This document shows positions 17,430 to 29,830 of a stretch of DNA of 64,000 nt, piece after piece. The translations under genes and the position numbers were made by a program. The notes below the pieces were generated by a model. It was not told the DNA's origin, ran no database searches, and saw only the letters and a list, made by a program, of their open reading frames with translations. The stretch lies in the NCBI GenBank assembly GCA_030263295.1, contig SZOS01000011.1, forward strand, positions 1 through 64,000, written 5' to 3'. Source of the DNA: Dokdonella_A sp014338185. Lineage in GTDB: Bacteria; Pseudomonadota; Gammaproteobacteria; Xanthomonadales; Rhodanobacteraceae. The number at the start of each line of letters is the position of its first letter. Position 1 is the first letter of the stretch.

Positions 17430-18764
17430 TCACAGGCGCGCGAGGATTTCCTTGCGCGCCTCGCGCAGGATCGAGTCGCGGTCGAGGCTCGCCACGATGT
17501 CGGCGACCACGCGCTTGGGGCCGAGTTCGCCCCAGGACTTGCCCGCCACGAGGTACTTCTCGGCGGCGCGCGCGACCAGTTCGGTGGCATACCAGGCCAG
17601 CGCGCCCTGCGCGCCCGCGGTGACCAGCGTCGACAGGCCGGCGCTGAGTCCCTTGAACGCCGCGGCGGCCAGGTGCACGCCCCAGATCGCGCTCATGAGC
17701 GCGACCAGTTGCGCGCTGATCACCGCGAGCAGGGCGCCCGCCTCGCGGCGCGTGAGCGGCAGGCCGTAGACGCGGCCCAGGTGCATGACCAGGGCCGCGT
17801 CGAGCGCGCCGGCCGCGAGCAGGTCGGCCACCGGGATCGGGTTGAGGGCAACCGCGACGGCCTTGGCGATGCAGTACTGGCGGATCACCCGGTCGGCCAG
17901 CTCGCGCCGCGCCTGGGCGATGCGGGCGCCGACCGCATCGGTGACGCGTCCGGCGAACAGGCCCGCGTTGAGCGCGGCCAGCGTCTTGCCCTCGCGTTCG
18001 ATGATCGCGGTCAGGCGCGCGCGCAGCGCCTCGATCGCGGGTGCGCGCTCGTCCCACTGCACCTGCTCGCGGCCTTGCGCATCCACGCGCACGCGCTTGA
18101 GCGGAGCGGGCTGGGCCGCGATCGCGACCACATCCTCGGCCTGCACCAGCCCGGCGCTGCGCTCGCGCAGGCGCGCCAGCAGGGCCGCGCACTCGGCCTC
18201 GTCGTAGCGGTCGGACTTGTTGAGCGCCAGCAGCAGCGGGCGCTGCGTGCGCGCGAGCGTGGTGAGCGCGGCGTGCTCGTTGTGGGTGAGGTCGCCATCG
18301 ACCACGAACACCACGAGGTCGGCCACCTCGGCCACCTCGAAGGCGAGCCGTTCGCGCGCCTCGCCATCGAGTTCGTCGATGCCGGGCGTGTCGATCAGGT
18401 GCACGCCGCTGCCGGCGACCGCGTGCCAGCGGCGCTGCGCCGCCTCGCGGGTCGTGCCATGCAGCACGCCCACCGCGAACGCGGCTTCGCCGAGCAGCGC
18501 GTTGGCCAGCGCGGACTTGCCCACGCTCACACGCCCGAACACCGCGATGTGCAGTTCCTCGCGTTCGAGCTTGGCCAGCATCGATTCCAGGCGTGCGAAC
18601 TCGGCGGACAGGCTGTTGCGCACCGCGGCCGGGATCTGGCGGTCGTCGAGCAGCGCGCGCAGGCTCGCGCTGGCCTGGGCGTGGTGGACGCTGCCGTCGG
18701 CGACAGGCGCAGCCGGCGCGCCGCCGCCGCGCAGGCGCTGCCACCAGTGGCGCACGCGCTTCAC
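17430..18764 (-). CDS. Era/TrmE-type GTPase with DUF697 C-terminal domain
   Basis: A 444-residue protein. The G domain has G1 GRVSVGKS (about 76-83), G3 DTPG and G4 NKSD. The C-terminal third is hydrophobic and helical (AVALNPIPVADLLAAGAL...) and matches the DUF697 membrane-associated pattern. A short coiled region precedes the G domain. The GTG start abuts the TGA of the upstream yceI gene with no intervening base, which implies translational coupling. A second, distinct DUF697-type GTPase is encoded 1.85 kb upstream on the same strand. The role is unknown; membrane-surface or envelope-stress functions are common guesses for such GTPases. Confidence 0.85.
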   Translation of the reverse strand: MKRVRHWWQRLRGGGAPAAPVADGSVHHAQASASLRALLDDRQIPAAVRNSLSAEFARLESMLAKLEREELHIAVFGRVSVGKSALANALLGEAAFAVGVLHGTTREAAQRRWHAVAGSGVHLIDTPGIDELDGEARERLAFEVAEVADLVVFVVDGDLTHNEHAALTTLARTQRPLLLALNKSDRYDEAECAALLARLRERSAGLVQAEDVVAIAAQPAPLKRVRVDAQGREQVQWDERAPAIEALRARLTAIIEREGKTLAALNAGLFAGRVTDAVGARIAQARRELADRVIRQYCIAKAVAVALNPIPVADLLAAGALDAALVMHLGRVYGLPLTRREAGALLAVISAQLVALMSAIWGVHLAAAAFKGLSAGLSTLVTAGAQGALAWYATELVARAAEKYLVAGKSWGELGPKRVVADIVASLDRDSILREARKEILARL

Positions 18765-19307
18765 TCAGCGCGCACTGAGCTTGAGCTGGCCGTGCACCGG
18801 GATCTCGGCACTGATGTCGTCCCAGTCGCTGCCGCTGCCCACGCCGAAATCGGCACGCTTGAGCACCGTGTCCACGCTGAGCGTGGCGTGGTCGCCGTCG
18901 GCAGCGAACTTGACCTTGAGCGTGACCGGACGGGTGTGGTCGCGCAGCGTGAGCTGGCCCTGCGCGGTCACGCTGCCATCGCTGCCCGCGCTGAAAGCGC
19001 TGGTGACGAAGTGCGCGCTCGGGAACTTGGCCACCGCGAAGAAATCGCTGCCCTTGAGCGTGTCGTCGCGTTCGCTGCTGGTGGTGTCGACGCTGGCGAG
19101 GTCGACCTTGACGTCGAAGCGGGCCGTGGCCAGGTCGGCCGCGTCGTAGCGGATCTGCGCCTCGAACGACTTGAAGCGGCCCGTGAACGCCTCGCCCTGG
19201 TAACTGCCCGTGAAACCGAGCGTGCTCGCGGCGGCATCGACCTGCCAGTCGCGCGCGAACGCAACGGCGGGCAACAGCAAGGTGCACATGAGGAGGGTAC
19301 GCAACAT
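18765..19307 (-). CDS. YceI-family periplasmic protein (second copy)
   Basis: A 180-residue protein with a signal peptide ending near AFA-RD. It has the YceI lipocalin-like pattern: WQVDAAASTLGFTGSYQGE, a DVKVDLASVDT strand, KFPSAHF and GQLTLRDHTRPVTL. YceI proteins form a beta-barrel that binds isoprenoid-type lipids such as ubiquinone. The start at 19307 begins the signal peptide directly. The gene lies 25 bases after the cytochrome b561 gene and abuts the GTPase gene that follows, so it is probably part of a yceI-b561-yceI-GTPase operon. It is diverged from the other YceI in this cluster. Confidence 0.9.
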   Translation of the reverse strand: MLRTLLMCTLLLPAVAFARDWQVDAAASTLGFTGSYQGEAFTGRFKSFEAQIRYDAADLATARFDVKVDLASVDTTSSERDDTLKGSDFFAVAKFPSAHFVTSAFSAGSDGSVTAQGQLTLRDHTRPVTLKVKFAADGDHATLSVDTVLKRADFGVGSGSDWDDISAEIPVHGQLKLSAR

Positions 19308-19332
19308 CGGAAGTCTCCCTGCAGGAATGGAT

Positions 19333-19893
19333 TCAGGTGCCACGCCGGCCCGGCAGCATGCGCCGCAGCACGTCGTCGCGGTTGACGAAATGGTGCACGA
19401 GAGCGGCGGCGGCGTGACCGGCGGCCACCAGCACCAGTGCCACGAACAGCCACTGGTGGCTGGCCTGGAAGATCGGCTTGAGGGCCTCGCTCGGGCCGCC
19501 CATGAGATTGGGCAGCTTGACCAGTCCCCACCAGAACAGCGGCCGCAGCGAGGCGGCCGAGTCGAACAGCCAGCCGCTCACCGGCAGCGCGAACAGCAGG
19601 CCGTAGAGCAGGGCGTGGCCCGCGCGCGCGCCCAATACCTGCCATTGCGGCATGCCCGCGGGCGGCTGCGGGTGGCGGTCGAAGGCGCGCCACAGCAGGC
19701 GCAACAGCGCCAGCAGCAGGATCGTGAGGCCGAGCGACTTGTGCAGGTTGAACAGCGGAATCACGCTCGGCCGCTTGGGCAGGTCGACCATGACCAGTCC
19801 GAGCGTGCCCTGCACCAGCAGCAGCACGACCACGCTCCAGTGGAAGAACTTGGCGAGGCTGCCCCAGCGCAGCGCATCACTCTTGAGTGCCAT
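19333..19893 (-). CDS. Cytochrome b561 family membrane protein
   Basis: A 186-residue protein with four predicted membrane helices. Histidines suited to ligate two b-type hemes lie in FHWSV, NLHKSLG, SHQWL and GHAAAALVHH. The family passes electrons between quinol and periplasmic acceptors, for example superoxide in E. coli CybB. The ATG at 19893 overlaps the 3' end of the upstream yceI by 17 bases, which supports both the start choice and cotranscription. Cytochrome b561 next to YceI is a recurrent pairing in proteobacteria, consistent with a shared quinone ligand. Confidence 0.93.
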   Translation of the reverse strand: MALKSDALRWGSLAKFFHWSVVVLLLVQGTLGLVMVDLPKRPSVIPLFNLHKSLGLTILLLALLRLLWRAFDRHPQPPAGMPQWQVLGARAGHALLYGLLFALPVSGWLFDSAASLRPLFWWGLVKLPNLMGGPSEALKPIFQASHQWLFVALVLVAAGHAAAALVHHFVNRDDVLRRMLPGRRGT

Positions 19894-20500
19894 CGGTGGT
19901 CTCCAGCGGTGGTGCGCCGGTGGCGCGGAAGCCCTCCACCTCGATGCGCAGCGCCACGTCGGCGCCGATCGCATCCGGGTAGCGGGTGATGCCGAACTCC
20001 TGTCGCGCGAGCGTGGCCGTGGCCGAAAAGCCGATCTTGCGGCGCATCGAATATGGGTCCGGCGCGAGGCGATTCAACGTGACCGCGAGCGCGAGCGGAC
20101 GCGTGTGGCCACGCCACTGCAACTGGCCGTGCACCACGCCATGGCGGCCGTCGCGTGACTCGACGCGGCGGCTGGTGAAGCGCGCGCTCGGCCAGCGCGC
20201 GGTGTCGAGCAGCGCCGCCGCGCGCACCGCGGCATCGAGCCGCGTATCGCCGAGCGACACCGACGTCATGTCGATCTCGACCTCGAGCCGCGCGCTCGAC
20301 CAGTCGTGTGGATCGAAGTCGAGCAGGCCATCCTTGATCCGCAGGTGGCCGAACGTGGTCGAGTAGCCCTGGTGGTCGACGCCGAACTGCACCTGCGAAT
20401 GGCGGGCATCCAGGCGCCACTGCACGTTCGCCGCGCGCGCGCACGGCAGCAGCGCGGCAGCCGCCAGTGCGGATACGAGCCAGGCATGCGGCAGCGGCAT
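19877..20500 (-). CDS. YceI-family periplasmic protein (first copy)
   Basis: A 207-residue protein with a signal peptide ending around ARA-AN. YceI features are WRLDARHSQVQFGVDHQG, a LEVEIDMTSVSLGD strand, RWPSARF and HGQLQWRGHTRPLAL. It is the first gene of the presumed operon and overlaps the b561 start. It differs enough from the second YceI that the two probably bind different ligands or act at different steps, which is inference. The GTPase gene upstream ends 113 bases before this start. Confidence 0.9.
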   Translation of the reverse strand: MPLPHAWLVSALAAAALLPCARAANVQWRLDARHSQVQFGVDHQGYSTTFGHLRIKDGLLDFDPHDWSSARLEVEIDMTSVSLGDTRLDAAVRAAALLDTARWPSARFTSRRVESRDGRHGVVHGQLQWRGHTRPLALAVTLNRLAPDPYSMRRKIGFSATATLARQEFGITRYPDAIGADVALRIEVEGFRATGAPPLETTDGTQE

Positions 20501-20613
20501 CGGGCCTCCGGTGGGTGGCAAGGGCAGCCAGCTTGGCAAGAAACGCGCGGCGCTGCCAGCGTGCGCGCGTGAACGCTGCGTTGCACCGGGCGCCGCGGCC
20601 AGGCCGCAGCGCC

Positions 20614-22116
20614 TCAGTCGGCCGCGCCGCCGGCGCCGCGATCGCGCAGCGCATCGAACGCGAGCTGCGCGACGCGCTCGACGCGCTCGCGCCGTGGCTG
20701 CGCCAGCAACGCGCGCAGGCGCGTCTCGACATCGGCCGCATCCAGCGCCGCATGCTGCGCCAGCGTGTCGGCCAGCGCGTGGCCGAGGCTGTCGAACACC
20801 AGTCCGTAGGCGATCGCGTGCAGCACGCCACCGCCGAGCGTGCCCAGCCCCGGGAACGCCTTGAGCGCGTTGCCCGCGATCGCGAGCACGATCGCGCTGC
20901 TGCTGCGCACGGTCAGGCCCACGCGCGACAACATCGCCTCGATGTCGAGTTCGCGCACGGCCACGCCGTGGATGCGCGCGAGTTCGCGCACGAGGCCGGT
21001 GGCGAGCGCGCCCTGGATCAGCAGGTCGCTGCCCGGCGCCACCGCGGCCAGCGCGCCGATCACCGCGCGACGCGTGTAGCGCGCGACCGCGGCGGCAGCA
21101 TCGCGTGCGGCGGCCTCGCGCGCGAGTTCGTCGCTGCGCTGGCCGACGCGGGCCAGCACCGCGGCCTGGCGGCCGGCTTCGAGCGCGCCGGCACCGTGCG
21201 CGGCGATGTGCTCCAGCGCCGCCAGCAGTGCCTCGATGTCGGGCATGCGCTCGCGCTCGATCCGTTCGCGCCGGCCGTCGGCCAAGAGCCGCTCCCAGCG
21301 TTCGCTGCCGCCCGCGCTCACCGCGACGATGGCCCGGGTGCAGTCGCCGTAGCGCTCGCGCCAGCGCGCGAGCAGCGCGTCGCGTTCGGCCGGACTGTAC
21401 TGGTCGGCCTTGTTGAGCACGAGCAGCAGCGGCTTGCCGAATTGCACCAGCCAGCGCAGCTCGCCGTCCTGGCTGCGGCCGAGGTCCGCGTCAGCCAGGT
21501 ACAGCACCGCATGCGCACGCAGCGCTTCCTCGCGTGCGAGCTGCTCGTGCAGCGCGCCATCGACCTCGCCGCTGCCGGGCACGTCGGCCAGCGTGAGTGC
21601 GCTCCCGCCCGGCAGCGTGCCGCGATGCAGGCTGACCGCGCGCGTGGTGCCGCCGCGCACGTCGACCGCGACCGCGGCCTGCGGCGCGAGCGCGCGGATC
21701 AGGCTCGACTTGCCGGTCGCGATTTCGCCGAACAGCGCCACGTACAGCTCGCCACTGTGGTGGCGGCGATCCAGTTCGGCCAGCTCGGCTTGCAGGGCGC
21801 CGGTATCGACCGCGCGCTCGTGCAGCGCGTCGAGCCGCGCCTGGATCGCATCGCGCGAGGGCGGTGCGCCGGCGCCCGGCGCCGCACCGCCGCGCGCCGG
21901 GCGCGCGAGGCGCCACAGCAGGTAGGCGAGGCCCGCGAGCAGCAGCGCACCCAGCGCGAGCAGCGGCGCACGCAGCCACAGCGGCAGCGCAGCCACGCGC
22001 TCATGGAACTCGAGCAAGCTGTTGAGCGTGGTCAGCACCAAGCCCAACACGAGCGCGGCGGCGAGCGCGAGCGCGGCCAGCAGCAACAGGCGCAGGGGCA
22101 GGCGGGGAGCGGGCAT
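20614..22116 (-). CDS. Membrane-anchored GTPase with DUF697-like C-terminus
   Basis: A 500-residue protein. Two N-terminal membrane helices (about 5-30 and 45-68) precede a G domain with G1 GEIATGKSSLIRAL (about 128-141), G3 DVPG instead of the usual DTPG, and G4 NKAD. The C-terminal part is helical and hydrophobic, with LIQGALATGLVRELARIHG, similar in pattern to DUF697. Its G domain clearly differs from that of the other GTPase in this cluster. It is divergent from the hybrid kinase and upstream of yceI. The function is unknown; the N-terminal anchor suggests action at the inner membrane. Confidence 0.8.
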   Translation of the reverse strand: MPAPRLPLRLLLLAALALAAALVLGLVLTTLNSLLEFHERVAALPLWLRAPLLALGALLLAGLAYLLWRLARPARGGAAPGAGAPPSRDAIQARLDALHERAVDTGALQAELAELDRRHHSGELYVALFGEIATGKSSLIRALAPQAAVAVDVRGGTTRAVSLHRGTLPGGSALTLADVPGSGEVDGALHEQLAREEALRAHAVLYLADADLGRSQDGELRWLVQFGKPLLLVLNKADQYSPAERDALLARWRERYGDCTRAIVAVSAGGSERWERLLADGRRERIERERMPDIEALLAALEHIAAHGAGALEAGRQAAVLARVGQRSDELAREAAARDAAAAVARYTRRAVIGALAAVAPGSDLLIQGALATGLVRELARIHGVAVRELDIEAMLSRVGLTVRSSSAIVLAIAGNALKAFPGLGTLGGGVLHAIAYGLVFDSLGHALADTLAQHAALDAADVETRLRALLAQPRRERVERVAQLAFDALRDRGAGGAAD

Positions 22117-22210
22117 GCGCCGATTCTATGCGAGCGCCGGCGTCGCCGCGGCAGGCGCGCCACCTGACCGCACGCTCGCGCCGTGGCAACATCGCGCCCA
22201 GGGAGGGCCC

Positions 22211-25754
<3,544 letters not shown>

Positions 25755-25762
<8 letters not shown>

Positions 25763-25780
25763 GGCGGCGCCCTCAGCCGC
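25755..25780. terminator. Hairpin spanning the convergent 3' ends of the kinase gene and hemE
   Basis: GCGGCTGAGG (25755-25764) pairs with CCTCAGCCGC (25771-25780) around a six-base loop. The stem contains the stop codons of both genes, which are separated by only ten bases. It lacks a T-run. It is probably a shared transcript end. Confidence 0.5.
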
Positions 25781-26822
25781 GCCGGCTCAGCTCGTGCACC
25801 GCATCCACCAGTGCGGCCACATGGGCGGGGTCGATGTCGGGCGTGATGCCATGGCCGAGGTTGAACACGTGGCCCGGATGCGGGCCGAACGCGTCGAGCA
25901 CCGCGGCGGCCTGGGCGCGGATCGTGGCCGGCGTGGCGGCCAGCACGGCCGGGTCGAGATTGCCCTGCAGCGCGACGCGCGTACCCACGCGGGCGCGCGC
26001 GTCGCCGATGTCGATGGTCCAGTCCAGTCCGAGCGCATCGCAGCCGGTGTCGGCCAGCCCCTCCAGGTGCGCATTGGCGCCCTTGGAGAACAGGATAAGG
26101 GGTACCTCCGGAGCCTGCGCCCGCACCTGCGCCACCACCGCGCCGAGCCAGCGCAACGAGAACTCGGTGAACATCGTGGGCGTGAGCAGGCCGCCCCAGG
26201 TGTCGAACAGCATGAGTGCCTGCGCCCCGGCCGCGGCCTGCGCGGCGAGATAGGTGGCCACGCTGCGCGCAAGCACATCGAGCAGGTGGTGCATGAGCGC
26301 GGGGTCCTGCAGCGCCAGCGCCTTGGCGCGCGCGAAGCTGGCCGAGCCCTCGCCTTCGATCATGTAGCAGGCCAGCGTCCAGGGGCTGCCGGCGAAGCCG
26401 ATCAACGGCACGCGCCCGTGCAGTTCGTGGCGGATCAGGCGCACCGCATCAGTGACGTAGCGCAGGCTCGTGGCCGGATCGGGCACGCCCAGCGCGCGGA
26501 TCGAGGCGGCATCGCGCAGCGGCCGCGCGAACTTGGGCCCCTCGCCCTCGACGAAATGCAGGCCCAGGCCCATCGCATCGGGCACGGTGAGGATGTCCGA
26601 GAACAGGATCGCCGCATCGAGCGCGAAGCGCCGGATCGGTTGCAGGGTGACCTCGCAGGCCAGTTCGGGCGTCTGCGCCAGCGCCAAGAAGCTGCCCGCG
26701 CGCGCGCGTGTGGCGCGGTATTCGGGCAGGTAGCGCCCGGCCTGGCGCATGATCCAGATCGGCGTGGCGTCGACGGGCTCGCGCCGCAGGGCGCGCAGGA
26801 AGCGATGGTCGGGCGGGGTCAT
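25773..26822 (-). CDS. hemE: Uroporphyrinogen decarboxylase
   Basis: A 349-residue cytoplasmic enzyme that decarboxylates uroporphyrinogen III to coproporphyrinogen III in heme synthesis. Family signatures include PIWIMRQAGRYLPEYR near the N-terminus, FSDILTVPDAMGL, GFAGSPWTLACYMIEG and GLDWTID. The C-terminal NLGHGITPDIDP is also typical. Length is normal (E. coli 354). The start ATG 26822 gives MTPPDHRFLRALRREPVD, the usual N-terminus. No other heme gene is adjacent; hemJ is found at 54 kb. Confidence 0.97.
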   Translation of the reverse strand: MTPPDHRFLRALRREPVDATPIWIMRQAGRYLPEYRATRARAGSFLALAQTPELACEVTLQPIRRFALDAAILFSDILTVPDAMGLGLHFVEGEGPKFARPLRDAASIRALGVPDPATSLRYVTDAVRLIRHELHGRVPLIGFAGSPWTLACYMIEGEGSASFARAKALALQDPALMHHLLDVLARSVATYLAAQAAAGAQALMLFDTWGGLLTPTMFTEFSLRWLGAVVAQVRAQAPEVPLILFSKGANAHLEGLADTGCDALGLDWTIDIGDARARVGTRVALQGNLDPAVLAATPATIRAQAAAVLDAFGPHPGHVFNLGHGITPDIDPAHVAALVDAVHELSRRG

Positions 26823-26998
26823 GCAAGGGGCCTTGGAGACGTTGGAATGGGGTGCGCTGTGGCGGTGCCGGCGCCCGTGGCACGGCCTGCCGCGGCTGGC
26901 GATCTGCGCGGCGGCTGCGGGCACGAGACGGGCATTGGCATGCCTGCGTCGCGTCCGACCGTCCCTGGTCGGGCTTGGGGCATCGGTGTCACGGGTTT

Positions 26999-27256
26999 TC
27001 AGCGCGGGCCGTCGAAGCCCTGGCTGAACATGATGCGAAAACCGCGCCCGAGCTGGGCGTCGCGGGCACGCTCGAACGCGGCCAGCGCGGCGTCGCGCTC
27101 GAGGTATTGCTCGCGCTTGCTGCTCGCGCGGTGGGCGCCCTGCTGGCCCCATTCGCGGAACAGCGTCCAGCCACCGAGCAGGTCCTGCTCCAGCACGAGC
27201 TGGTAGTAGCGCGGGCTGTCGGCGCCGGCGGTCTGGGTTTGCATGAATACGCGCAT
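26999..27256 (-). CDS. Minimal WGR-domain protein
   Basis: An 85-residue protein that is essentially a single WGR domain: YYQLVLEQDLLGGWTLFREW, then GQQGAHRASSKREQYLER, ending GRGFRI. The core WGR-type motif reads REWGQQG here. In eukaryotic PARPs this domain binds nucleic acid and relays activation. Stand-alone bacterial copies have no established function. It is divergent from the TonB-dependent receptor gene and separated from hemE by 176 bases in which I see no gene. Confidence 0.8.
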   Translation of the reverse strand: MRVFMQTQTAGADSPRYYQLVLEQDLLGGWTLFREWGQQGAHRASSKREQYLERDAALAAFERARDAQLGRGFRIMFSQGFDGPR

Positions 27257-27330
27257 GGTGAGCGCCCGATTGTAGCGGGCGCTCGTGGCAGGCGTCAGGT
27301 GGTGCGGCGCGTCGACGCGGGCAGCAATCG

Positions 27331-27358
27331 TTCACATGGGTGCGAGTTGGGGTAAGCT
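27331..27358 (+). promoter_or_regulatory. Candidate promoter of the TonB-dependent receptor
   Basis: TTCACA (27331-27336) and TAAGCT (27353-27358) are 16 bases apart, 30 bases before the ATG. GGAGG at 27379-27383 serves as ribosome binding site. No Fur box or cobalamin riboswitch is apparent. Confidence 0.45.
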
Positions 27359-27387
27359 GCAAACCTTAAGAATTCGTTGGAGGTCGC

Positions 27388-29790
27388 ATGACACGGTCAC
27401 GCATCCATGTGGCGCTCGGCGCCGCGCTGTTGGGTCTGGGCAGCAGCTTCGGCGGCCTGCCGCTGCACGCGCAGACGGCCACGGCGCAGGGTCCGCAGGA
27501 GGAATCCACCACCCAGCTCGAAGGCATCGTGGTGCTGGGTTCGCGCCGCTACGACCGTTCCTCGGATACCGAGACGCCGGTGCCGGTGGACGTGCTGCCG
27601 ATGACCAAGGCGGCCGAGCAGGGTGCCTCCTTCGACCTCGCGCAGACGCTCGAGTACGCCGCGCCATCGTTCATCTCCGGCCGCCAGACCGGTGCCGACA
27701 ATGCCGATTCGGTCGACTCGGCGGCGCTGCGCGGGCTCGGCTCGGACCAGACCCTCGTGCTGGTCAACGGCAAGCGCCTGCATTCGACCGCGCTGGTCAA
27801 CCTGTTCGGCGCGCGCAACCGCGGCAACACCGGCACCGACCTCAACACGATCCCGCTGCTGGCGATCGAGAACGTGTCGATCCTGCGTGATGGCGCGGCC
27901 GCCCAGTACGGCTCGGATGCGATCGCGGGCGTGATCAACGTCGCGCTCAAGCGCCGGCAAGGCTGCGAGGCGGTGGCCGGCTATGGCCAGTACACGCGCG
28001 GCGACGGCAAGAACTACCTCGGCTCGGCCTATTGCGGCTTCGCGGTCGGCAATGACGGCGTGGTCGCGCTGACCGCCGAGTACCTCGACCGCGGCCGCTC
28101 CAACCGCACCACTTCAGCCGATCCGCTGCGCATCATCGGCGACACCGCGGTCGAGAACGGCACGTTCTACGTCAATGGCGACATCCCCTTCGGCGATGGC
28201 GCGCACTTCTACTTCGACGGCGGCATGCAGAACCGCGATGCCTCCTCGGCCGCGTTCGCGCGTGGCGGCATCGGCTCGGACGACATCCCCTCGCGCAACT
28301 CGGCGGCGATGTACCCGGACGGCTTCGTGCCGTTCATCGATCCCTACATCCAGGATCGCCACGGCTCGTTCGGGGTGTGGTGGACCTGGAACGACTGGCG
28401 CGTGGATGCGTCGCAGACCTTTGGCTACAACAAGCTGCTCGACACCATCCGCCACACGATCAACGCCTCGATCGCCAACCACGACCTGCAGCAGGGCGGC
28501 GCCGGCATCAGTCCGAGCGAGTTCTACGCGGGTGGCTTCTCGTTCTCGCAGGCCACCACCAACCTCGACTTCTCGCGCTTCTTCGACGGCTTCATGCGGG
28601 GTGCAAACGTCGCCTTCGGCGGCGAGTTCCGCCGCGAGAACTACCAGATCTTCGCCGGTGAACCCGGGTCGTACATCGACATGGACGGCCCCGGCGGCGG
28701 CAACGCGGGCAGCCAGGGCTTTCCGGGCTTCCAGCCCGGTGATGCCACCGACAAGAGCCGCAACAGCTGGGCCGTGTACGGCGACGTCGAAATCGACTGG
28801 ACCGACCGCTTCATGACCGACCAGGCGCTGCGCCACGAGCGCTACAGCGATTTCGGCTCGACCACGATCGGCAAGCTGGCCGGATCGTTCCGCGTCACCG
28901 ACGCGTTCCTGCTGCGCGGCTCGTTCAGCACCGGCTTCCGTGCGCCGTCGCTGCAGCAGCGTTACTTCTCCTCGACCTTCACCGACTTCATCAGCGGCGA
29001 GCCGGTCGACGTCGTGCTCGCGCCCAATGGTGGCACCATCGCGCGCGCGGCGGGCATCCCCGACCTGACCGAGGAAAAGTCGCGCAGCCTCACGCTCGGC
29101 TTCACCTGGCGTCCGCTCGACGAACTGTCGGTTACGCTCGACGGCTATCGCATCGACATCGACGACCGCATCGTGCTCAGCGGCCGCTTCGGGGCCGACG
29201 ATCCGAGCATCGGCGCGATCCTCGAACAGCTCGGCGTGGGCGAGGCGCAGTTCTTCGTCAACTCGGTCGACACGCGCACCCAGGGCCTGGACCTCACGAT
29301 CAGCCACGCGATGGATCTGGGCGATGGCCGGCTCGAGAGCTTCCTCGGCTTCAACCGCTCGCTCACCGAGGTCAAGCGCGTGCACACGCCGCCGTCGCTG
29401 GTCGGGCGCGAGGATTCGCTGCTGGGCGAGCGCGACCGCCTGTTCATCGAGAACGGCGCGCCGCATTCGAAGGCGGTGCTCGGTTTCGACTACAGCGTGG
29501 GCGCGTGGGAGGCCGACCTCAAGTTCATCTACTTCGGGCCGATGACGCTGGGCACGTTCTCGGGTCCGCCGGTGCCGAACGCGCACTATCGCGCCAAGAC
29601 GTCGGCCGACGTGAGCCTGACCTGGAGCTTCACCGACAATGCCAAGTTCACGATCGGCGGCCAGAACATCTTCGACCAGTTCCCGACCCGCCAGGATCCG
29701 AACGAAACCGACAACGGCTTCATCTACGACGCGGTCCAGTTCGGCCTCAATGGCGCGGCGTGGTTCGCGCGCTTCTCCTACAAGTTCTGA
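27388..29790 (+). CDS. TonB-dependent outer membrane receptor
   Basis: An 800-residue protein with a signal peptide (to about 29, LHAQT). A TonB-box-like segment, TTQLEGIVVLGSRR, precedes a plug domain with SAALRGLGSDQTLVLVNGKR and ILRDGAAAQYGSDAIAGVIN. A 22-strand barrel follows and ends in the aromatic FARFSYKF, as expected for BAM recognition. It imports a scarce ligand across the outer membrane using TonB energy. The ligand cannot be read from the sequence. No siderophore, vitamin B12 or sugar-use genes adjoin it, and no Fur box was seen. The promoter region is shared with the divergent WGR gene. Confidence 0.93.
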   Translation: MTRSRIHVALGAALLGLGSSFGGLPLHAQTATAQGPQEESTTQLEGIVVLGSRRYDRSSDTETPVPVDVLPMTKAAEQGASFDLAQTLEYAAPSFISGRQTGADNADSVDSAALRGLGSDQTLVLVNGKRLHSTALVNLFGARNRGNTGTDLNTIPLLAIENVSILRDGAAAQYGSDAIAGVINVALKRRQGCEAVAGYGQYTRGDGKNYLGSAYCGFAVGNDGVVALTAEYLDRGRSNRTTSADPLRIIGDTAVENGTFYVNGDIPFGDGAHFYFDGGMQNRDASSAAFARGGIGSDDIPSRNSAAMYPDGFVPFIDPYIQDRHGSFGVWWTWNDWRVDASQTFGYNKLLDTIRHTINASIANHDLQQGGAGISPSEFYAGGFSFSQATTNLDFSRFFDGFMRGANVAFGGEFRRENYQIFAGEPGSYIDMDGPGGGNAGSQGFPGFQPGDATDKSRNSWAVYGDVEIDWTDRFMTDQALRHERYSDFGSTTIGKLAGSFRVTDAFLLRGSFSTGFRAPSLQQRYFSSTFTDFISGEPVDVVLAPNGGTIARAAGIPDLTEEKSRSLTLGFTWRPLDELSVTLDGYRIDIDDRIVLSGRFGADDPSIGAILEQLGVGEAQFFVNSVDTRTQGLDLTISHAMDLGDGRLESFLGFNRSLTEVKRVHTPPSLVGREDSLLGERDRLFIENGAPHSKAVLGFDYSVGAWEADLKFIYFGPMTLGTFSGPPVPNAHYRAKTSADVSLTWSFTDNAKFTIGGQNIFDQFPTRQDPNETDNGFIYDAVQFGLNGAAWFARFSYKF

Positions 29791-29804
29791 TCGCGCGGCG
29801 ATCC

Positions 29805-29830
29805 CGCGACGCAGGCTCGCCTGCGTCGCG
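29805..29830. terminator. Hairpin after the TonB-dependent receptor
   Basis: CGCGACGCAGG (29805-29815) and CCTGCGTCGCG (29820-29830) form a perfect 11-bp stem with loop CTCG, 15 bases after the stop codon. No T-run follows. Beyond it, up to 30077, I see no gene. Confidence 0.55.

Noticed and set aside
27257..27387. Cobalamin or other riboswitch before the TonB-dependent receptor
   Set aside because: The 131-base space is too short and has no B12-box-like sequence; a plain promoter and ribosome binding site explain it.
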